Under the pieces are notes generated by a model. It did no database searches and was not told the DNA's origin. It saw nothing but the letters and a program-made list of their open reading frames with translations. The position numbers and the translations under genes were made by a program. From Leucaena leucocephala (taxonomy: Eukaryota > Streptophyta > Magnoliopsida > Fabales > Fabaceae): a DNA stretch of 64,000 bases. This document shows positions 1 to 11,848 of the stretch, one piece after another. The stretch is taken from positions 9,801,001 through 9,865,000 of the forward strand of contig CM073536.1 of NCBI GenBank assembly GCA_037074615.1, written 5' to 3'. Every line of letters begins with the position of its first letter. The stretch's first letter is position 1.

Positions 1-1225
1 CCATTTCCGTCGTCGAAGTTTCAGAAGTTGCAGATCTCAAAATCTATAAAAATATTTTGATTTTTAAATTTCTTCTTCTGGCTCTTTTCGATTTTTTACT
101 TTAATCTTTCTCTGGATGATAAAGTTTAAGAAGGTGTGGGTTAGGGGTTGGAATTTCTGAATGAATAACATGGGAGGGAGGGAGTCCGACAGGCGACAGC
201 TGACGAGTTATGAAGGGAGGAAGAGAGATGACGGGATGAGGAGAACCAGAGTTTTTTTTTAAAAAATAATTAAAATGGGTAATAAGAATCTGCCACATAG
301 GATTAAGCAGTAGCCTATTTTGTACAATCAACTCTCCAAATAAACGTATTCAACGGTATTAATGCTACATAGTTAAAATTATAGAAATTAACGACTTTAA
401 ACAGTATAAATTTTAAAAGTTAAAATTTTATATTTAAAAATTAATAGACTAAAAATTATATTAACTCTATGAGTATGTGCATTAAATGTGTGGCGGTGGG
501 TTTATAATTTATAATTTATACTGTACATAAGACACATCAAATAAGATTTAAGAAAGGATAAATGTACGTAGTATTAACTCTATGACTAAAAAAATATTTC
601 CATAATTTGAAACATGACAATAAACTTTACAATCATTGCACATGTGAACACTACCAAAGTGGGTATCACTGATTCTTTTCATTTATCTGTACTTCACCTC
701 AAGAAGCTATGGATCCACATTTTCTAATGCTGTTTGAATTGAAGGGGGGAAATTAATTATTGTAGATAAATTTTATTCTGGATTCCATTTTCTATCAAAT
801 TAAAGCAATATTCTTATTTAATTCATAGCCCTCATTTCAAAAGCAGTGAAACCCAGAGCCTAATAGAATTGTCTCTCTAAACCTTATCCATCATCAATGA
901 ATACTGAAAAGGAACACAGAGGGACGAGTTTTGCAAATTTGTTAATTAGTTATATGAAACTGTTTGTTGAGATAAATTGAGGCAGCTTGCATAGGCTTGT
1001 AGTTGTAGGATGAAGGAAGACATATCAGTTTAATTTCACGTAAAAGTTATTAATATATTATATACAAATAAAATGAGTTTTATATATACGAAAAATTTGA
1101 TATTGTATAGGTTTCTTTGGGTCTTTGACCCATTTGTTCAACCCAAAAAACAAATAATAAAAATAGCCAAAAAATTGAATTCGTCTACAGTTGCACTGCC
1201 CCCTTATAAGTTTTGTGTGATTCAG
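1..1225. other. AT-rich intergenic DNA
   Basis: No convincing gene is visible. The extreme left edge reads on the minus strand as a GA-rich leader ending in GGAAATGG, with the ATG at bases 4-2, so the 5' end of a minus-strand gene could lie just outside the window. One ATG at an edge is weak evidence. The rest is AT-rich with short chance ORFs. Confidence 0.3.
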
Positions 1226-1731
1226 GGTTATTTGGTTTCTCTTAAAATTATAGTTTTAAAAAGGTTTTGTCTAAATTTAGTTTAAAGAAATTTTAAAATA
1301 AATAATCATATTTATCCATAAGTACTTCTGGGTTAAACCATAATTTAAAACCATAGTTTTGAATAAACTACTGAGACTAACTTTTAGAACAGTAAAAGAG
1401 CTTATGGACTATCCAATTACTATTTTATTCTTATTTTTTCTTATACCCTCTCTCCTCTCTACACTCTCTTCTCTACATTCTCTCCTCTCTCTTCTCTACC
1501 CTCTCTCATTTCTCTTTTATTTTCTTCACCCTCTCTCTTCTTTTTAATAAAATCATACCCTTTTTAATAATTTACCAATACAAAATATCATTTTAAAAAT
1601 AACTATTCAAATATTTATTTATTCAGCACTATTTTTTTTCTCTATAAATTCTTCTCTAAAAATATTTTTCTATAAGCTCTCTAAAAATCTTTTTTATCTA
1701 TAACCCATTTTCTAAAAATTTGTCCAACACA
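1226..1731. mobile_element. Pyrimidine-rich MITE-like element, copy 1 of 4
   Basis: A non-coding element of about 0.5 kb. It opens with a TATTTGG-type end and ends in CCAACACAGA. In order it holds two short AT-rich blocks with repeated GTTTT/AAACCAT words, the words AACAGTAAAAGAGCTTAT and ATTACTATTTTA, a (CTCTCC)n-like pyrimidine tract at about 1445-1540, and AT-rich sequence with CTATAA and TTCTAAAA words. The same order occurs at about 18793, 43316 and 51863. Boundaries are approximate. The short ORFs across the tract are by-products of the repeat. Confidence 0.65.
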
Positions 1732-2558
1732 GACTCAATGTTGGCTCAGGAATGTCAATGTAATGTTGCCCGACATCAATGATTAATTTTGACCATTAAA
1801 TCTCACATTTGACCAATTTATGTATATGTGCTTGTTGAATTGGAAAATATGACTTGTTAGCCAATCATAATATACCAACTCACTTAAATAAAATCCTAGT
1901 TGGCACTCATGTGATAAATTATAAAAAATAAAAATAAAATACAAAATACCCAAACATCCCTTATTTTATTAAAAACAAACTGTTCCCCCACCTTCTTTAA
2001 CACCCAACCTCCATTTATGGTGACAACAGTTCTCAATGCTTCAGTCATCGAATTGTTTCTCTCAAATGGATCCTCATAACACCTCATCGTCTTCCCGTCT
2101 CATTCCCTCATTCACTATCTTTCTTATTTTAAAATAGGAATCAATCCATCTTCTTCTTCCACCTTAGATTCAGCAATACCAACAATGTCGCCACTATTAA
2201 ACCAAGAAAATCAACTCCCTCAATGATGGTGCTAGTCAAAATTTGACAATTCAATTTCTGACCCGTAAGAGGAAAAATCAGAGCCCAAATCTCCAACTGT
2301 GTTTTCGGCAAAAAAAAAAAAAAATCAGCAACTGTGTATTCTCCGTTTTCCACAAGTACACGCCACTTTAATTTCCTATTTATTCCGTCATTTAAAAATT
2401 TCTTCAAATATTTACTCAACGATCAGAAATTTTACCTCCAAGATATATAAAAGAGCTAAAAGCCAAAAGCCTGCTTGAACATTGGAATGTAGCTCACGAG
2501 TACTAAAAAGACTTAAGACATTTGAGGGTACATACATACGTATTAACCTCACAAACTT
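1732..2558. other. Intergenic DNA, nothing recognised
   Basis: AT-rich sequence with small ORFs on the minus strand that show no recognisable domain. No RNA gene or repeat family was identified here. Confidence 0.3.
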
Positions 2559-2742
2559 ACTAACGGGTTGATTAAATAGTAAGTAGTTCAGTATTACTTA
2601 AACGAGGTCTCGAGTTTAAACTTTAGTATATGTAGAAAATTCCCATTGAGAGACTCACCCACCATAACTAAGTGCACGACGCGGGTCGGATTTCGAAGTA
2701 GTCAGGGCAAAGCTCCGGTGAACCAGGTGAGTAAAAAAAAAC
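2559..2742 (+). repeat. tRNA-derived SINE, old copy
   Basis: A diverged copy of the SINE that is nearly intact at about 57200. It retains the block around ACGAGGTCTCGAG (B-box side), GAGACTCACCCACCATA, GACGCGGGTCGGAT and GCTCCGGTGAACC, then an A-rich tail. It is flanked by CCTCACAAACTT on both sides (2547-2558 and 2743-2754), a clean target-site duplication. The head, which carries the A-box region, is heavily mutated. Confidence 0.8.
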
Positions 2743-3315
2743 CCTCACAAACTTGATTTAGTAAAAAATGATTTTAACTCAGCTAATAGGCTTTCAAACA
2801 CACAAATACATTTTTAATTTAAATTGCACAAAGTAAAAATAAGTAAGAGTAGTTAAGGATACTAGTTTTCCAAGCACAATACATTTTTCAAAATTAGTTA
2901 ATGATGATTTTGATTCAAAAATAAACAGTCCCTCCAATCCTTGCATTACAAACACGCCTCATATTTAGGACTGAAAGTATAAATTTTATTGTTTAAAAAA
3001 ATAAAATTGGGAGAAAATTTAACTTCGGAAGTAAAAGGACACTTCGCTTGCACAACTTTTTCTCTCTGTTTTTTTTTTCTATATTAATTTTTCTTAAAAG
3101 GTAGCCAATATTTTTTTTTATAACAATCAATGGTATCTGGTAATGCCAACAGATAAAAGAATAAGTCTATAAGGCATCTAGAAGAGAAAATTTTTGTCCT
3201 TTTATATAGCACCATATGGGATTGTTTTTTTTTTTTACAAAAATAATACATATTTTCATATTATTTATTCAATTTTGGTCATTTTTCACACTATATGGAT
3301 TTAAATAAGAGAAGA
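2743..3315. other. Intergenic DNA, nothing recognised
   Basis: AT-rich filler between the SINE and the next transposon fragment. Homopolymer runs are frequent. No gene was seen. Confidence 0.3.
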
Positions 3316-3664
3316 TACTAGTAAAAAAAAAACCTTTTGTTTTAAGATGGTCCTTCTACATCAGTTGATGTAGAAGTGTATATGGTATAGAAAGTATGAC
3401 TAGTGCAATTTTATAAATAAATTGTGAGATGTTAAGTTTTTACACGACTTTTTTTAAGTAATTGGTGTAAAAAATATTTTCTATACCGGTTAAAACAACA
3501 GCCATTGTAGAAAGTGATTAACTTCTTTTTTAAAAAAAAGATTTCTTCCCCTATCTACAACCAGTGTAGAATAATTCTTATCTACACTGGTTCACTAACC
3601 GATGTAGACCGATTGTTTCTATACCAATTGGAAAACTGGTGTTAAAGGGCATTTTTAACCAATA
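3316..3664. mobile_element. Short CACTA-like terminal-repeat fragment
   Basis: A 0.35-kb block of degenerate inverted copies of a TCTACACTGGTT / AACCGATGTAGA word, for example TCTACATCAGTTGATGTAGA and CTACACTGGTTCACTAACC. The left edge reads TACTAGTAAAAAAAA, resembling a CACTA terminus, and the right edge ATTTTTAACCAATA is a degraded complement. Arrays of short palindromic motifs just inside the ends are typical of plant CACTA elements. It is probably a deletion derivative of the family also seen near 57.4 kb. Confidence 0.5.
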
Positions 3665-4732
3665 AAGAAAGGTCTTTCTGCATAAATAAAAATTGAAAAC
3701 TTAGTTGACATTTAGATAGATTTAATAGATTAATTTTGTAATTCTGTTTAAACAATGATTTTGTATACTATATAGGGGTTTACTCCTTTCAATCATAGTT
3801 AGCATTTGACCCTTTATATTGTGGGTTACAATTCTTTTAATTACAATAGTGTCTTATAAAGGTTAAGTATGTGTCTTTTCTATCCTAATTAAAATTTTTA
3901 AAGTTGTAGTTTATTTATTTGAAGTCAGAATACATCGTAATAAGTGAATATGTGGCCGTCGATCTAGTGAGTTACTTAAATACTACTCTATCGAGTTTTT
4001 TTATAAGCAATAACTACTCAAGTCATATATATTAAAGTATTAATTATAATTAATAAGTGTATAAAAGATGCAATTTTTTTTAAATATACTCTTATTTATG
4101 AGGACGATGGTTGGAGGGAGATAGAATGAGTGAAAAAAGAGACGAGAGAGAATGAATGAGAAAAGAGATGAGAGAGATATTTAATTAATTGGGGATAAAG
4201 ATAAAAAAATACATTAAATTTTTAGACAAAGATAATTTATTGCTTATATTTAGAACAACTCTTATGAGGGAGAATATTGTTTATAATTTATTAATTGGGA
4301 GTTGAGATGTATGTTTAAAGGACAAAGAGGGAATGGATACATTAATTGTTTTCCTGGCACCGCCAAACAGTTTCTTACGTTTCCCTTATGTGGAGAATTA
4401 TATTACTTAAATACTGATTCATGTATATCCCATTAATTGTCATTAAGTTGAGATGTATGTTTAAATTACAAGAAGAGTGAATGTATCCACAAAATGTGAA
4501 TTGATCCATTAATAGTTTTCCTCACCATTAATTCCGTGGGCCATTATTCTGATACATTATACTGATTCAGGGTGTTTAGTTAACATAATAGTTATGTAAT
4601 GTGGATTAAGCTTACAAGAATCTAACGTATGTACATCTGTAACATTCATGGATCAACACCTAAACGTCACCAAGAAGTATCTCCCCAATTTCTTTCTCTC
4701 GCTGCTTCTTCTTTTTCCTTCAGAGGGGCAAA
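3665..4732. other. Region upstream of the P450 relic
   Basis: AT-rich DNA that would have carried the P450 promoter. It contains a GAGA-rich patch (about 4100-4175) and a degenerate local direct repeat: the words GTTGAGATGTATGTTTAAA, GAATG and TTTTCCT recur at about 4299-4353 and 4446-4522. No separate gene is visible. Confidence 0.35.
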
Positions 4733-5059
4733 ATGGCAGTAACAATCTTGTGCGTTCTGGCAGTAGCCGTTCTCTACCTTCTGGTATGGTCGTGGAAGGT
4801 GCTAACTTGGTTGTGGCTAAGACCAAAGAAGCTAGAGAGGCAGCTCAGAAAGCAAGGCCTTCAAGGAACTCCATATATGCTTCGTACTGGTGATTCGACA
4901 AAGCTTATCAAAATGCAAACCGAAGCCAATTCCAAACCAATGAATCTTTCCCAAGAAGAACACGATACCATTCCTCGTACTGCCCCTTTATCAATCAAAT
5001 TGTCCACAAATACGGTAATTCTTATCTGGATATTGTTAGAAATAATCAATTATTTTTGT

Positions 5060-5345
5060 GAGAGTGTGTCTAAGAGTATATTTGGATTAGCATTTAAAGA
5101 ATAACTTCTAAAAAAATAATAAAAATAATTTTAATAGAAAATAGTTTTTAAAAAGAGTAAAAAAAATCTTCTTAAAGAAAACCGTGGTTTGATTTTTGAA
5201 ACTATAATTTTAATAGAGATTATCAATTATTAAATTTTATAAAATATTTAGATGGTTTTATTTTTAAAACTATAGCTTTCTCTCCAAAACTAAAACTATG
5301 GTTTCAATAAATAATCAATTCTTCAGTTTCGTAAACTTCTTGTGT
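5060..5345. mobile_element. MITE-like insertion in P450 intron 1
   Basis: It opens with TATATTTGGATTAGCATTT and carries paired AAACCGTGGTTT / AAACTATAGCTTT words, like the short element at 29383-29616. It contributes to the unusually long first intron. The ends are not precise. Confidence 0.35.
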
Positions 5346-5474
5346 ACTATTCTCTCTCATTGGTAATTGTCAAGGTAGGTGGGTAGGGAATATTATTGCA
5401 GGTCAAACTATATATTGGATTCTGCTGTTAAATATTTTATTATATGATTAGGAAATCAGGGGCCCTCTTCCTAA

Positions 5475-5765
5475 GTTTTCTATATAGTATAATATATTCT
5501 TTTTATTTTAAATATATAACATATTTAATTAGATTAAAAAATTTAGTTAAGTTAATTATTATAATATATTTTTTTAAAGTACCTTAATTATTTTCTTTAA
5601 CTCCCTCTTTTATTCTCTTAATTATTGTTGAGAGAGTATCAATAGGGATAATTTAGAAAATAGTTGATAAATTTAAAAAATATATCTTATACTTAAAAAT
5701 AAAATAAAATTTTAAATTATATTCTATATTTAGGACAGAAAGAGTAATATTTTTTTAATATAGTT
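5475..5765. mobile_element. Decayed Stowaway-like MITE in P450 intron 1
   Basis: It shares the internal order of the element at 31701-31948: ATATTTAATTAGATT, TTAAGTTAATTA, TACCTTAATTATTTTCTTTAACTCC, TAATTATTGTTGAGAGAGTA and a final ATTTAGGACAGAAAGAGTA. The inverted ends are eroded. Confidence 0.45.
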
Positions 5766-7781
5766 TCCATGAGATGAGACGCTAACTATGTTAATATAGA
5801 ACAAAAGGGTAGGACCAGGAAGCATTTAATTTATTATCTGCAACTTTTGAAGGAAAAGCCTTCAGACTATGAAATAGTGCATTAACATTCTCAATATTTA
5901 TTCCGGACAATATGTGCCCATTAGATATTATATTTCCCTAGTTCAGCGTTCTTCTGTATTTTTTTGTAGTTCTTGCTACAATTGGATAATAACTAACAAG
6001 CACATATGAAGTTTAGGTGCCTCAATCCTTATCCTTTATCTTTCTACAAAAGGCGCTTATAAGTGATAACTTACTTGATATATACAGGAAAGAACCCTTT
6101 CATGTGGATTGGACTAGTACGAAGGATAATTATTACAGATCCAGTGCTAATCAAAGATATAATGAACAATGTCCATGACTTCACCAAACCTAATTTAAAT
6201 CCTGTCATAAAGTTATTAGTCGCTGGTTTTGCATCCTATAATAGTGAGAAATGGGCTAAGCACAGAAGGATTATCAATCCTGCATTCACTGTAGAAAAAT
6301 TGTAAGTTACGTTACTTTCCTTTCATAAGATTAACTTGAAAATTTTCTTCTTTTGGTTAAAGTGTAAATTTTTTTCAGAAATTCACTCAAGAGCAATGTT
6401 GTCCCAGAAATATTTTTAAGTTAAAGGTTGCCAAAAATATTAAAATAGTTTAATATTGCCTCTTATATTAAAAATGTTATATATCAATTTTCAATAGTCA
6501 ACGTTACTTTTTTTTAATAAGGTGGGATAACATTGTTACATTTTAAAATTTTTGGGGTGACATTGAACTCAAGGACTTCCGAGCCAATTTGTATCTTAAC
6601 CCTTTTATTTTATTTCACTTGTTTCAGTAAGCACTTGAACAAATTTTTTATGCTTTGTATGTTCATTTGCTTACCAATTATATGCTGCCACATATCATGT
6701 TGCCTACATTTTCTGAAAGCTGCAATGATATAGTTTGCACTTGGGAGAAAATGTTGACTTCTGATGGCAAGTGTGAAATGGACGTATGGCCTTTCCTTCA
6801 AAATGTGACTAGTGATGTTATAACTCGAACTACTTTTGGAAGTAGCTATCAAGAAGGAAGAAGATTATTTGAACTTCTAAAAGAGCAAGATGAAATTACA
6901 ATAAATCTTTAGGGTACATTTTCCTGGATATAGGTAAGAAGCCACTGTGCATATGATGTGCATTCTCATTCTGACTAAAATAACAAATCATCAAACAAAA
7001 TCTACAGTTGTGATTCAAAAGCATTTTTGCTTTTAACAATTCCCATTTGATCAAATCATATAATTGGAGCATGTGGTACCTCTATTACAAATTATGTTCA
7101 TGAAGTTCTAGCTTTTAGTTTGAAAGCCAACTGATGATACCTATTCATGGAATAATTACTTTTTTGTGTATGACCATATGATTGATTCATATTAGAGCGT
7201 TTTAGGGCCCAATTGAATTGTGAGTAAATCTCTCAAAAATATTTTTTACATTCATATGGACTCGAACTCGAAATATCTTATTTAAAATGGCTAAAGCCCA
7301 TTTCATTAGGACCAAAACCTATTTGTCATGGAACAATTACTTTAAACTAGTCGTTCCTTCTGGTTTCCATAATAATCAGGAGTGGTTATTTATTTGCAGA
7401 TTTCTACCTATTACTGAGAATAGGTAGATGAAGAAAATTAATAGAGGCATAAGGGTTTTACTTAAGGATATGATCAACAAAAGAGAGAAAGCAAGGGAGG
7501 CAGGTGAAGCGACTATACTTATTAGGCATACTTTTGGAGTCAAATAACAAGGAAATTCAAGAACATGGAAACAAGGATAATGCTATGACCATTCATATGA
7601 GGTAATTGAGGAATGAAAGCTTTTCTACTTTGCAGGGCAAGAGACTACTTCTGTTCTTCTTGTTTGGACTATGGTGTCTCTCAGTAGATACCCTGATTGG
7701 CAAAAACGTGCAAGGGAGGAAGTCTAGCAAGTATTTGGCAACCAAAAACCAGACTTTGATGGGCTAAGTCACCTTAAGATT

Positions 7782-8185
7782 GTAAGTACCTATATGATTC
7801 TCTTTCTAATAATGAATACTAGGGGAAAACAAACAAGAAAGGATTCTTCTTCAAAGTCAATAACATGATGTCAAATTGTAAACATTGTTTGCATGATATA
7901 TTATATATTTGAAAACTTAAAAGTAGTCTGGCTTAAGCACTAGGTATGCAGTTGTGTGAAAATTTCATTGGGAAAGTTTTATCGTCCTAGTTGTCTTACC
8001 CAACTCAAACTGAATTAGAGCCTATTTGATTATATTTTGGAAAAAATCATAGTTTTGGTGTTAAAGGCTATTCTCCCTAGCTTATATTAAGACCAAAGTT
8101 TTAGTTTTAAAATCATGGTTTTAGGGGGTTAAAATCACTTTTGGGCTTTGGATGGATGTTTGGCTGCTTTCCTTTTAAAACCTTG
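7782..8185. other. Remnant P450 intron and junction
   Basis: This begins with a normal-looking GTAAGT donor after the last P450 exon. No further P450 coding sequence follows before the CACTA terminus. A partial MITE-like stretch with ATCATAGTTTTGG and AAATCATGGTTTTAG words lies at about 8010-8140. Confidence 0.4.
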
Positions 8186-8939
8186 CACTGTAAAAAAATT
8201 GACTTTCAGCGGTGACAAAATTCGTCACTGAAGACCTTGAGCGGAGACATTTTGTCGACACCAAGTCGCTGCTTATGAGATTGTCTCCTATAAGTATTGG
8301 TGGCGACAATTGAAAGTCACTGTTGATTGTCAACCATCAGCAGCGACATTGGTTTGCCACTAAAAGTTCAATAGAAGGCATCAAATTAGAAGTCGCCGCC
8401 AAAGGCAAAGTAAAGGCGACGACAAAAGTCGTCGTTGAAAGTGGAATCAGCAATGACATAAAAAGTCACCGGCTAAGGTGGAATCAGCGACGACTTAAAT
8501 TGTCGTCACCTAATATGGTATCAGAGGTGACATAAATTGTCGCCGCCTAAAGTGGAATCAGCAGCGACTTAAATTGTTGCCGCCTAATATGAAATTAGCG
8601 GCGACATAAATTGTCATCGCCTAAAGTGAAATTTGTGGCGACAAAATTGCCGCTGCCTAATGTGGAATCAGTAGTGACAATTATCGCCATTGAAAGTCAA
8701 TAGATACTTTTAAATTCTTTTTCCTAATTTTTCTTAAATGAAAACCAGTAACATGGTAATAAAAATAAAAATAAAATAATAAATAACTAAATGAACTAAA
8801 ATCTAATAACATTAATAAATATTTTGTATCATCCTTTAAAATATCAGAGTACATCAATTACTTAAATATATTTTAAAATAAAATAAAATAATCTAGTTGA
8901 AACATAAACATTATATAGAAGGATAGTAGAAGAAGTAGG

Positions 8940-10330
8940 CACCTCTGGTCGTCCATCTCAGGGACTCTGGAGCTTTTTGTTCCTATGCTCGTTTGGTGGG
9001 ACACCACTGCAGACTAAGAGGTCCCCAGTGTTTGTGAAGGCCCAACACTACCCAGGCGGGCCAGCCTAGTCGGTGTGGGCCCAAGGCCAAGCCCGCTAAC
9101 TCGCCTGGGGTACTACAGTTGGCCGCAACCGCCAACAATGACGCGGTGGGATCTAAGGCAGACCCCTATGACTCTCGCAGCTCGATATCCACATGAGCCA
9201 TGTAGGCTAATTAATATTAAATATTTAAACTTAACTATCATAATTTAATTAATCAATATAATTAATTACATACCTTCATCTCCTCAACCTCAACTACCGG
9301 AGGAGTCCCATCTTGTAGCATGTAGAGGTAAGGCAACATCTCACCGAACATAGGCGTAACCCCCTCCTGTCAGAGCTTTTCCCTTTGTAGATTAAATAGA
9401 AATAGTAATTATTTACAACTTATATACACAAACACAATGTAAAAATTATAGTTTTAATCTACTTACTATTTGACTGTAGGCGATAGCGAAGCTCCTGGAC
9501 CTTACCCTATGTCGCACTGTCTGCTTCCTAACGCTACCCATATTTCTCCAAGAGAGGACCTAAAACAAAATGTAATAATATTAACAAAAATTCAAACAAT
9601 TTTATAATAATGCAATAATATTAATATCATATGTACATAATGCTCATGCGAGATCCTTAAGTAGATATAATGGGCCAATCTTGCTATGGGACTCCATCGT
9701 GTACATATGCCAGAATCTCCTGCAAAGGCCTCATCCCGTCGCTGTTCTTCTCCTGTCACAGATCGTCCCTCGGGTTCTTCCACACTGCCCTATCCTCTTG
9801 AGGGTATTCGCCTTTAACTCTTATTCCACTATGAATTTACCCTGTAATTAAATAAATGATAAAATTTTATTCATTATATAGATTATTTACATTTAATATA
9901 GATTATATATAATCTATATTAAATCTATCTAAAAATCTATATTAATATAGATTCTATAGATTAATTAATGAATCAAATAATTAACTAATCATATAAATAA
10001 TTAATTATATAGATTAATCAAATAATTAATTAATCAAATAATTAATTATTTTAAATAAAAAATATATCTTACCTTAATCATATCCCAGGCTCTATCCTTA
10101 TCCCGTGCTTGGACCTTCTTCCAGTCTTTCACTTAAATTGGAAGTAGGGTCTACTGCTTACCGACTAGGCGCACATTCTTGTTGTATAACTGGCCCTTGC
10201 CTCTAATTGATTGGCCCAAATTGCTCAACAGCAATAGCACACATCTGCTGGTAATCATGAAGAGCTCTTTAATAGTGAGCCTCCTGTCAGACCTGTGGCC
10301 CTGGGAGTCTGCAACATGTAATTTGAAAGT
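8940..10330 (-). pseudogene. CACTA TNPA-like (Transposase_24 family) pseudogene
   Basis: Read on the minus strand, separate blocks match the plant Ptta/En/Spm accessory transposase layout. About 10330-10080 gives SDRRLTIKELFMITSRCVLL, then LGQSIRGKGQ and VKDWKKVQARDKDRAWDM, where family members have a DWxxVPxxxKxxxW pattern. About 9840-9700 gives a degraded arginine-rich stretch. About 9560-9470 gives SVRKQTVRHRVRSRSFAIAY, the position of the family NKANR...SRSF motif. About 9390-9280 gives EGVTPMFGEMLPYLYMLQDG. The GC-rich 9190-8940 may be the tail. Stops interrupt several blocks. In autonomous elements such proteins bind the subterminal repeats; no TNPD-type catalytic transposase was seen. 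Confidence 0.6.
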
Positions 10331-10439
10331 TAATTACATATGAATTAAATATAAATAAATTTTTGTATAAATAAAATATTTACCTTTGAACTCCATATAA
10401 AAGCCGGCCTAGTGCCTTGGAGCACGACGTGGCTCATTT

Positions 10440-10525
10440 TGGGCTCACTAATCCTCCAACTCCTCCTAGGGCTGCTCATTCTCTAATCCTCCTTCTACTC
10501 CTCCTAGGCCTGCTCATCATGATGA
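10440..10525. repeat. Two-copy tandem repeat of about 37 bp
   Basis: TAATCCTCC, then ACTCCTCCTAGG, then CTGCTCAT occurs twice in a row with a few mismatches. It lies in the N-terminal part of the TNPA-like relic, where the minus strand would encode an arginine-rich segment. Confidence 0.5.
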
Positions 10526-11375
10526 GCTATATCTGCCATGAAGTCTAAGATCCTCTCCTCATTAAAATCATCAGCGTCAATACTGATATATGGCCCAGGA
10601 CTAGTACCGCCTTAGTAGTATCTACCGTAGAAAAAGGATCCTTGATGGGTGTGTCAGGATCAACCGGCTCCTTCCTAAGTCGTCGACTCCTCCTAATACA
10701 ATAAATGAATAAATAAAATAATATCAAATAATAATAATTTCAAAAATAAATAAAATAAAAAATAACTTCAAAAAAATTCAGAGTTAAATTTCTATTTTTA
10801 CCTTGAAATGTAGAGTACTCTATAGATCTGAATCTGGATCTAGTGTGTTTAGAGAATTTGGCAAAGTTTCGCCTCACAACTTGCCAAAAGTATGAAAATA
10901 GGGGTGGCACTATTTATATATAGGTTTGCATTTTCTAGCTGTTCTTCCCAAAATCGCTATAAAATGCAAACCCTAAGTAAACCGCATTCTACCACGTGTC
11001 TTGACTTCTCGGTAACTATGGACATTTCTAGCGGTTAAGGGGACAACCGCTAGAAATATAGCAAGAAATTTCTAGTGGTTGTCCCCTGAACTGCTAGAAA
11101 TTTCAATTACTAACCCTGCCACATATCACAATTTCTAGAAATGTCTCTAACCGCTAGAAATATTCATGAATTTTCTAGTGGTATACAGAATGGCTAGAAA
11201 TTACTCCTATTGATACTCCTTCAACAATAACTAGATAAGAGAGGGAGGGAATAGTAACCAAGAGAGGGAGAGAGAGAGTTAAGAAAATTAATTAAAGTAT
11301 TTTAAAAAAATATGTCATATTAATTAACTCAACTATTCTCTTATTCTAATCAAATTAATTAAATAAATCTAATAT

Positions 11376-11669
11376 TATTATGAATATTAGAATATAGATG
11401 TCCATCTCCATCTCCATCTCCCTCTTCAAATTTCCTAGGTCATTATTCCTCCATTAATTACTAGACTCTTTATTACTCCTCCATTAATTACTAGACTCTT
11501 CATTATTCCCCCATTAGTTACTAGACTCTTCATCTACAACTTCTATGCCTATAAATAGGGCATGCCATTTGTGTTGTAAGGTTAAGGAGAAATAATATAA
11601 TATATACTTCTCTCATTTTCTTGTCTCCATCTTTTCTCTCTTTCTAATCTTATTGCTAGTTTTATAACA
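11376..11669 (+). repeat. 5' LTR of the Copia element
   Basis: It starts TATTATGAATATT where the 3' LTR has TGTTATGAATATT, so the terminal TG has mutated to TA. It ends TTTTATAACA. It contains triplicated TTAATTACTAGACTCTTCAT-like units and a TATA box in GCCTATAAATAGGGC. Confidence 0.95.
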
Positions 11670-11670
11670 T

Positions 11671-11684
11671 GTTATCAGCACGAC
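11671..11684 (+). other. Copia primer-binding site
   Basis: GTTATCAGCACGAC lies one base after the 5' LTR. It resembles the TATCAG core of plant Copia primer-binding sites complementary to initiator methionine tRNA, although the second half departs from the usual TGGTATCAGAGC. Confidence 0.6.
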
Positions 11685-11848
11685 TGCTCTAGCCAACTGA
11701 TATTATTGTAAAATCTATCATTGGAAGGTGAGTTTCTATATTACTTTCATGTTAAATTGTAGTTTCATGTTTGATTATTTTCTAATTACTCAACCTTCTT
11801 AATCTAAATCTCCATTTAACTTTTGTTATATTTTATGATAGTATCGTC

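Larger units (their letters stand above)
4733..7781 (+). pseudogene. CYP72A-type cytochrome P450 pseudogene, 3' truncated
   Basis: The remains of a membrane-anchored monooxygenase of the CYP72 clan. Exon 1 (4733 to about 5014) encodes an N-terminal hydrophobic anchor, then WLRPKKLERQLRKQGLQGTP and KPMNLS, both typical of CYP72A. Exon 2 (6088-6301) has RIIITDPVLIKDI and KWAKHRRIINPAF, the helix-C WxxxR region. Exon 3 (about 6688-6932) has MDVWPFLQNVTSDVITRTTFGS. Exon 4 (7400-7781) has the helix-I stretch FYFAGQETTSVLLVWTM and DFDGLSHLKI. Exon 1 has a frameshift near 4980, exon 3 has no clear acceptor and a stop plus frameshift near 6910, and exon 4 has at least five stops. The ExxR motif, PERF region and FxxGxRxCxG heme loop do not occur downstream, so it cannot make a P450. 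A CACTA relic begins about 400 bp beyond the last exon. Confidence 0.9.
8186..11212 (-). mobile_element. CACTA (En/Spm-type) transposon relic 1
   Basis: The left end is CACTGTAAAAAAATTGACTT, nearly identical to the left end of the element at 20481. An array of GCGGCGACA / TGTCGCCGC words fills 8205-8700. The right end is GGCTAGAAATTACTCCTATTG, a degraded CACTA end, with CCGCTAGAAATT-type repeats inside it (10920-11210). The DNA just inside the left array (8740-8960) also aligns with 20830-21060. The 3-bp flanks (TTG, ATA) do not match, so a target duplication is lost or the right end is misplaced. Coding remnants on the minus strand are listed separately. The two ends carry different subterminal repeats. 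Confidence 0.75.

Noticed and set aside
1..120. Possible 5' end of a minus-strand gene with ATG at the very edge
   Set aside because: A single ATG at the window border with a GA-rich leader is not enough to call a gene; it is mentioned only as a possibility.
4648..4893. 81-codon ORF starting upstream of the P450
   Set aside because: It overlaps the CYP72A-like first exon in another frame. Only the frame from 4733 shows family motifs.
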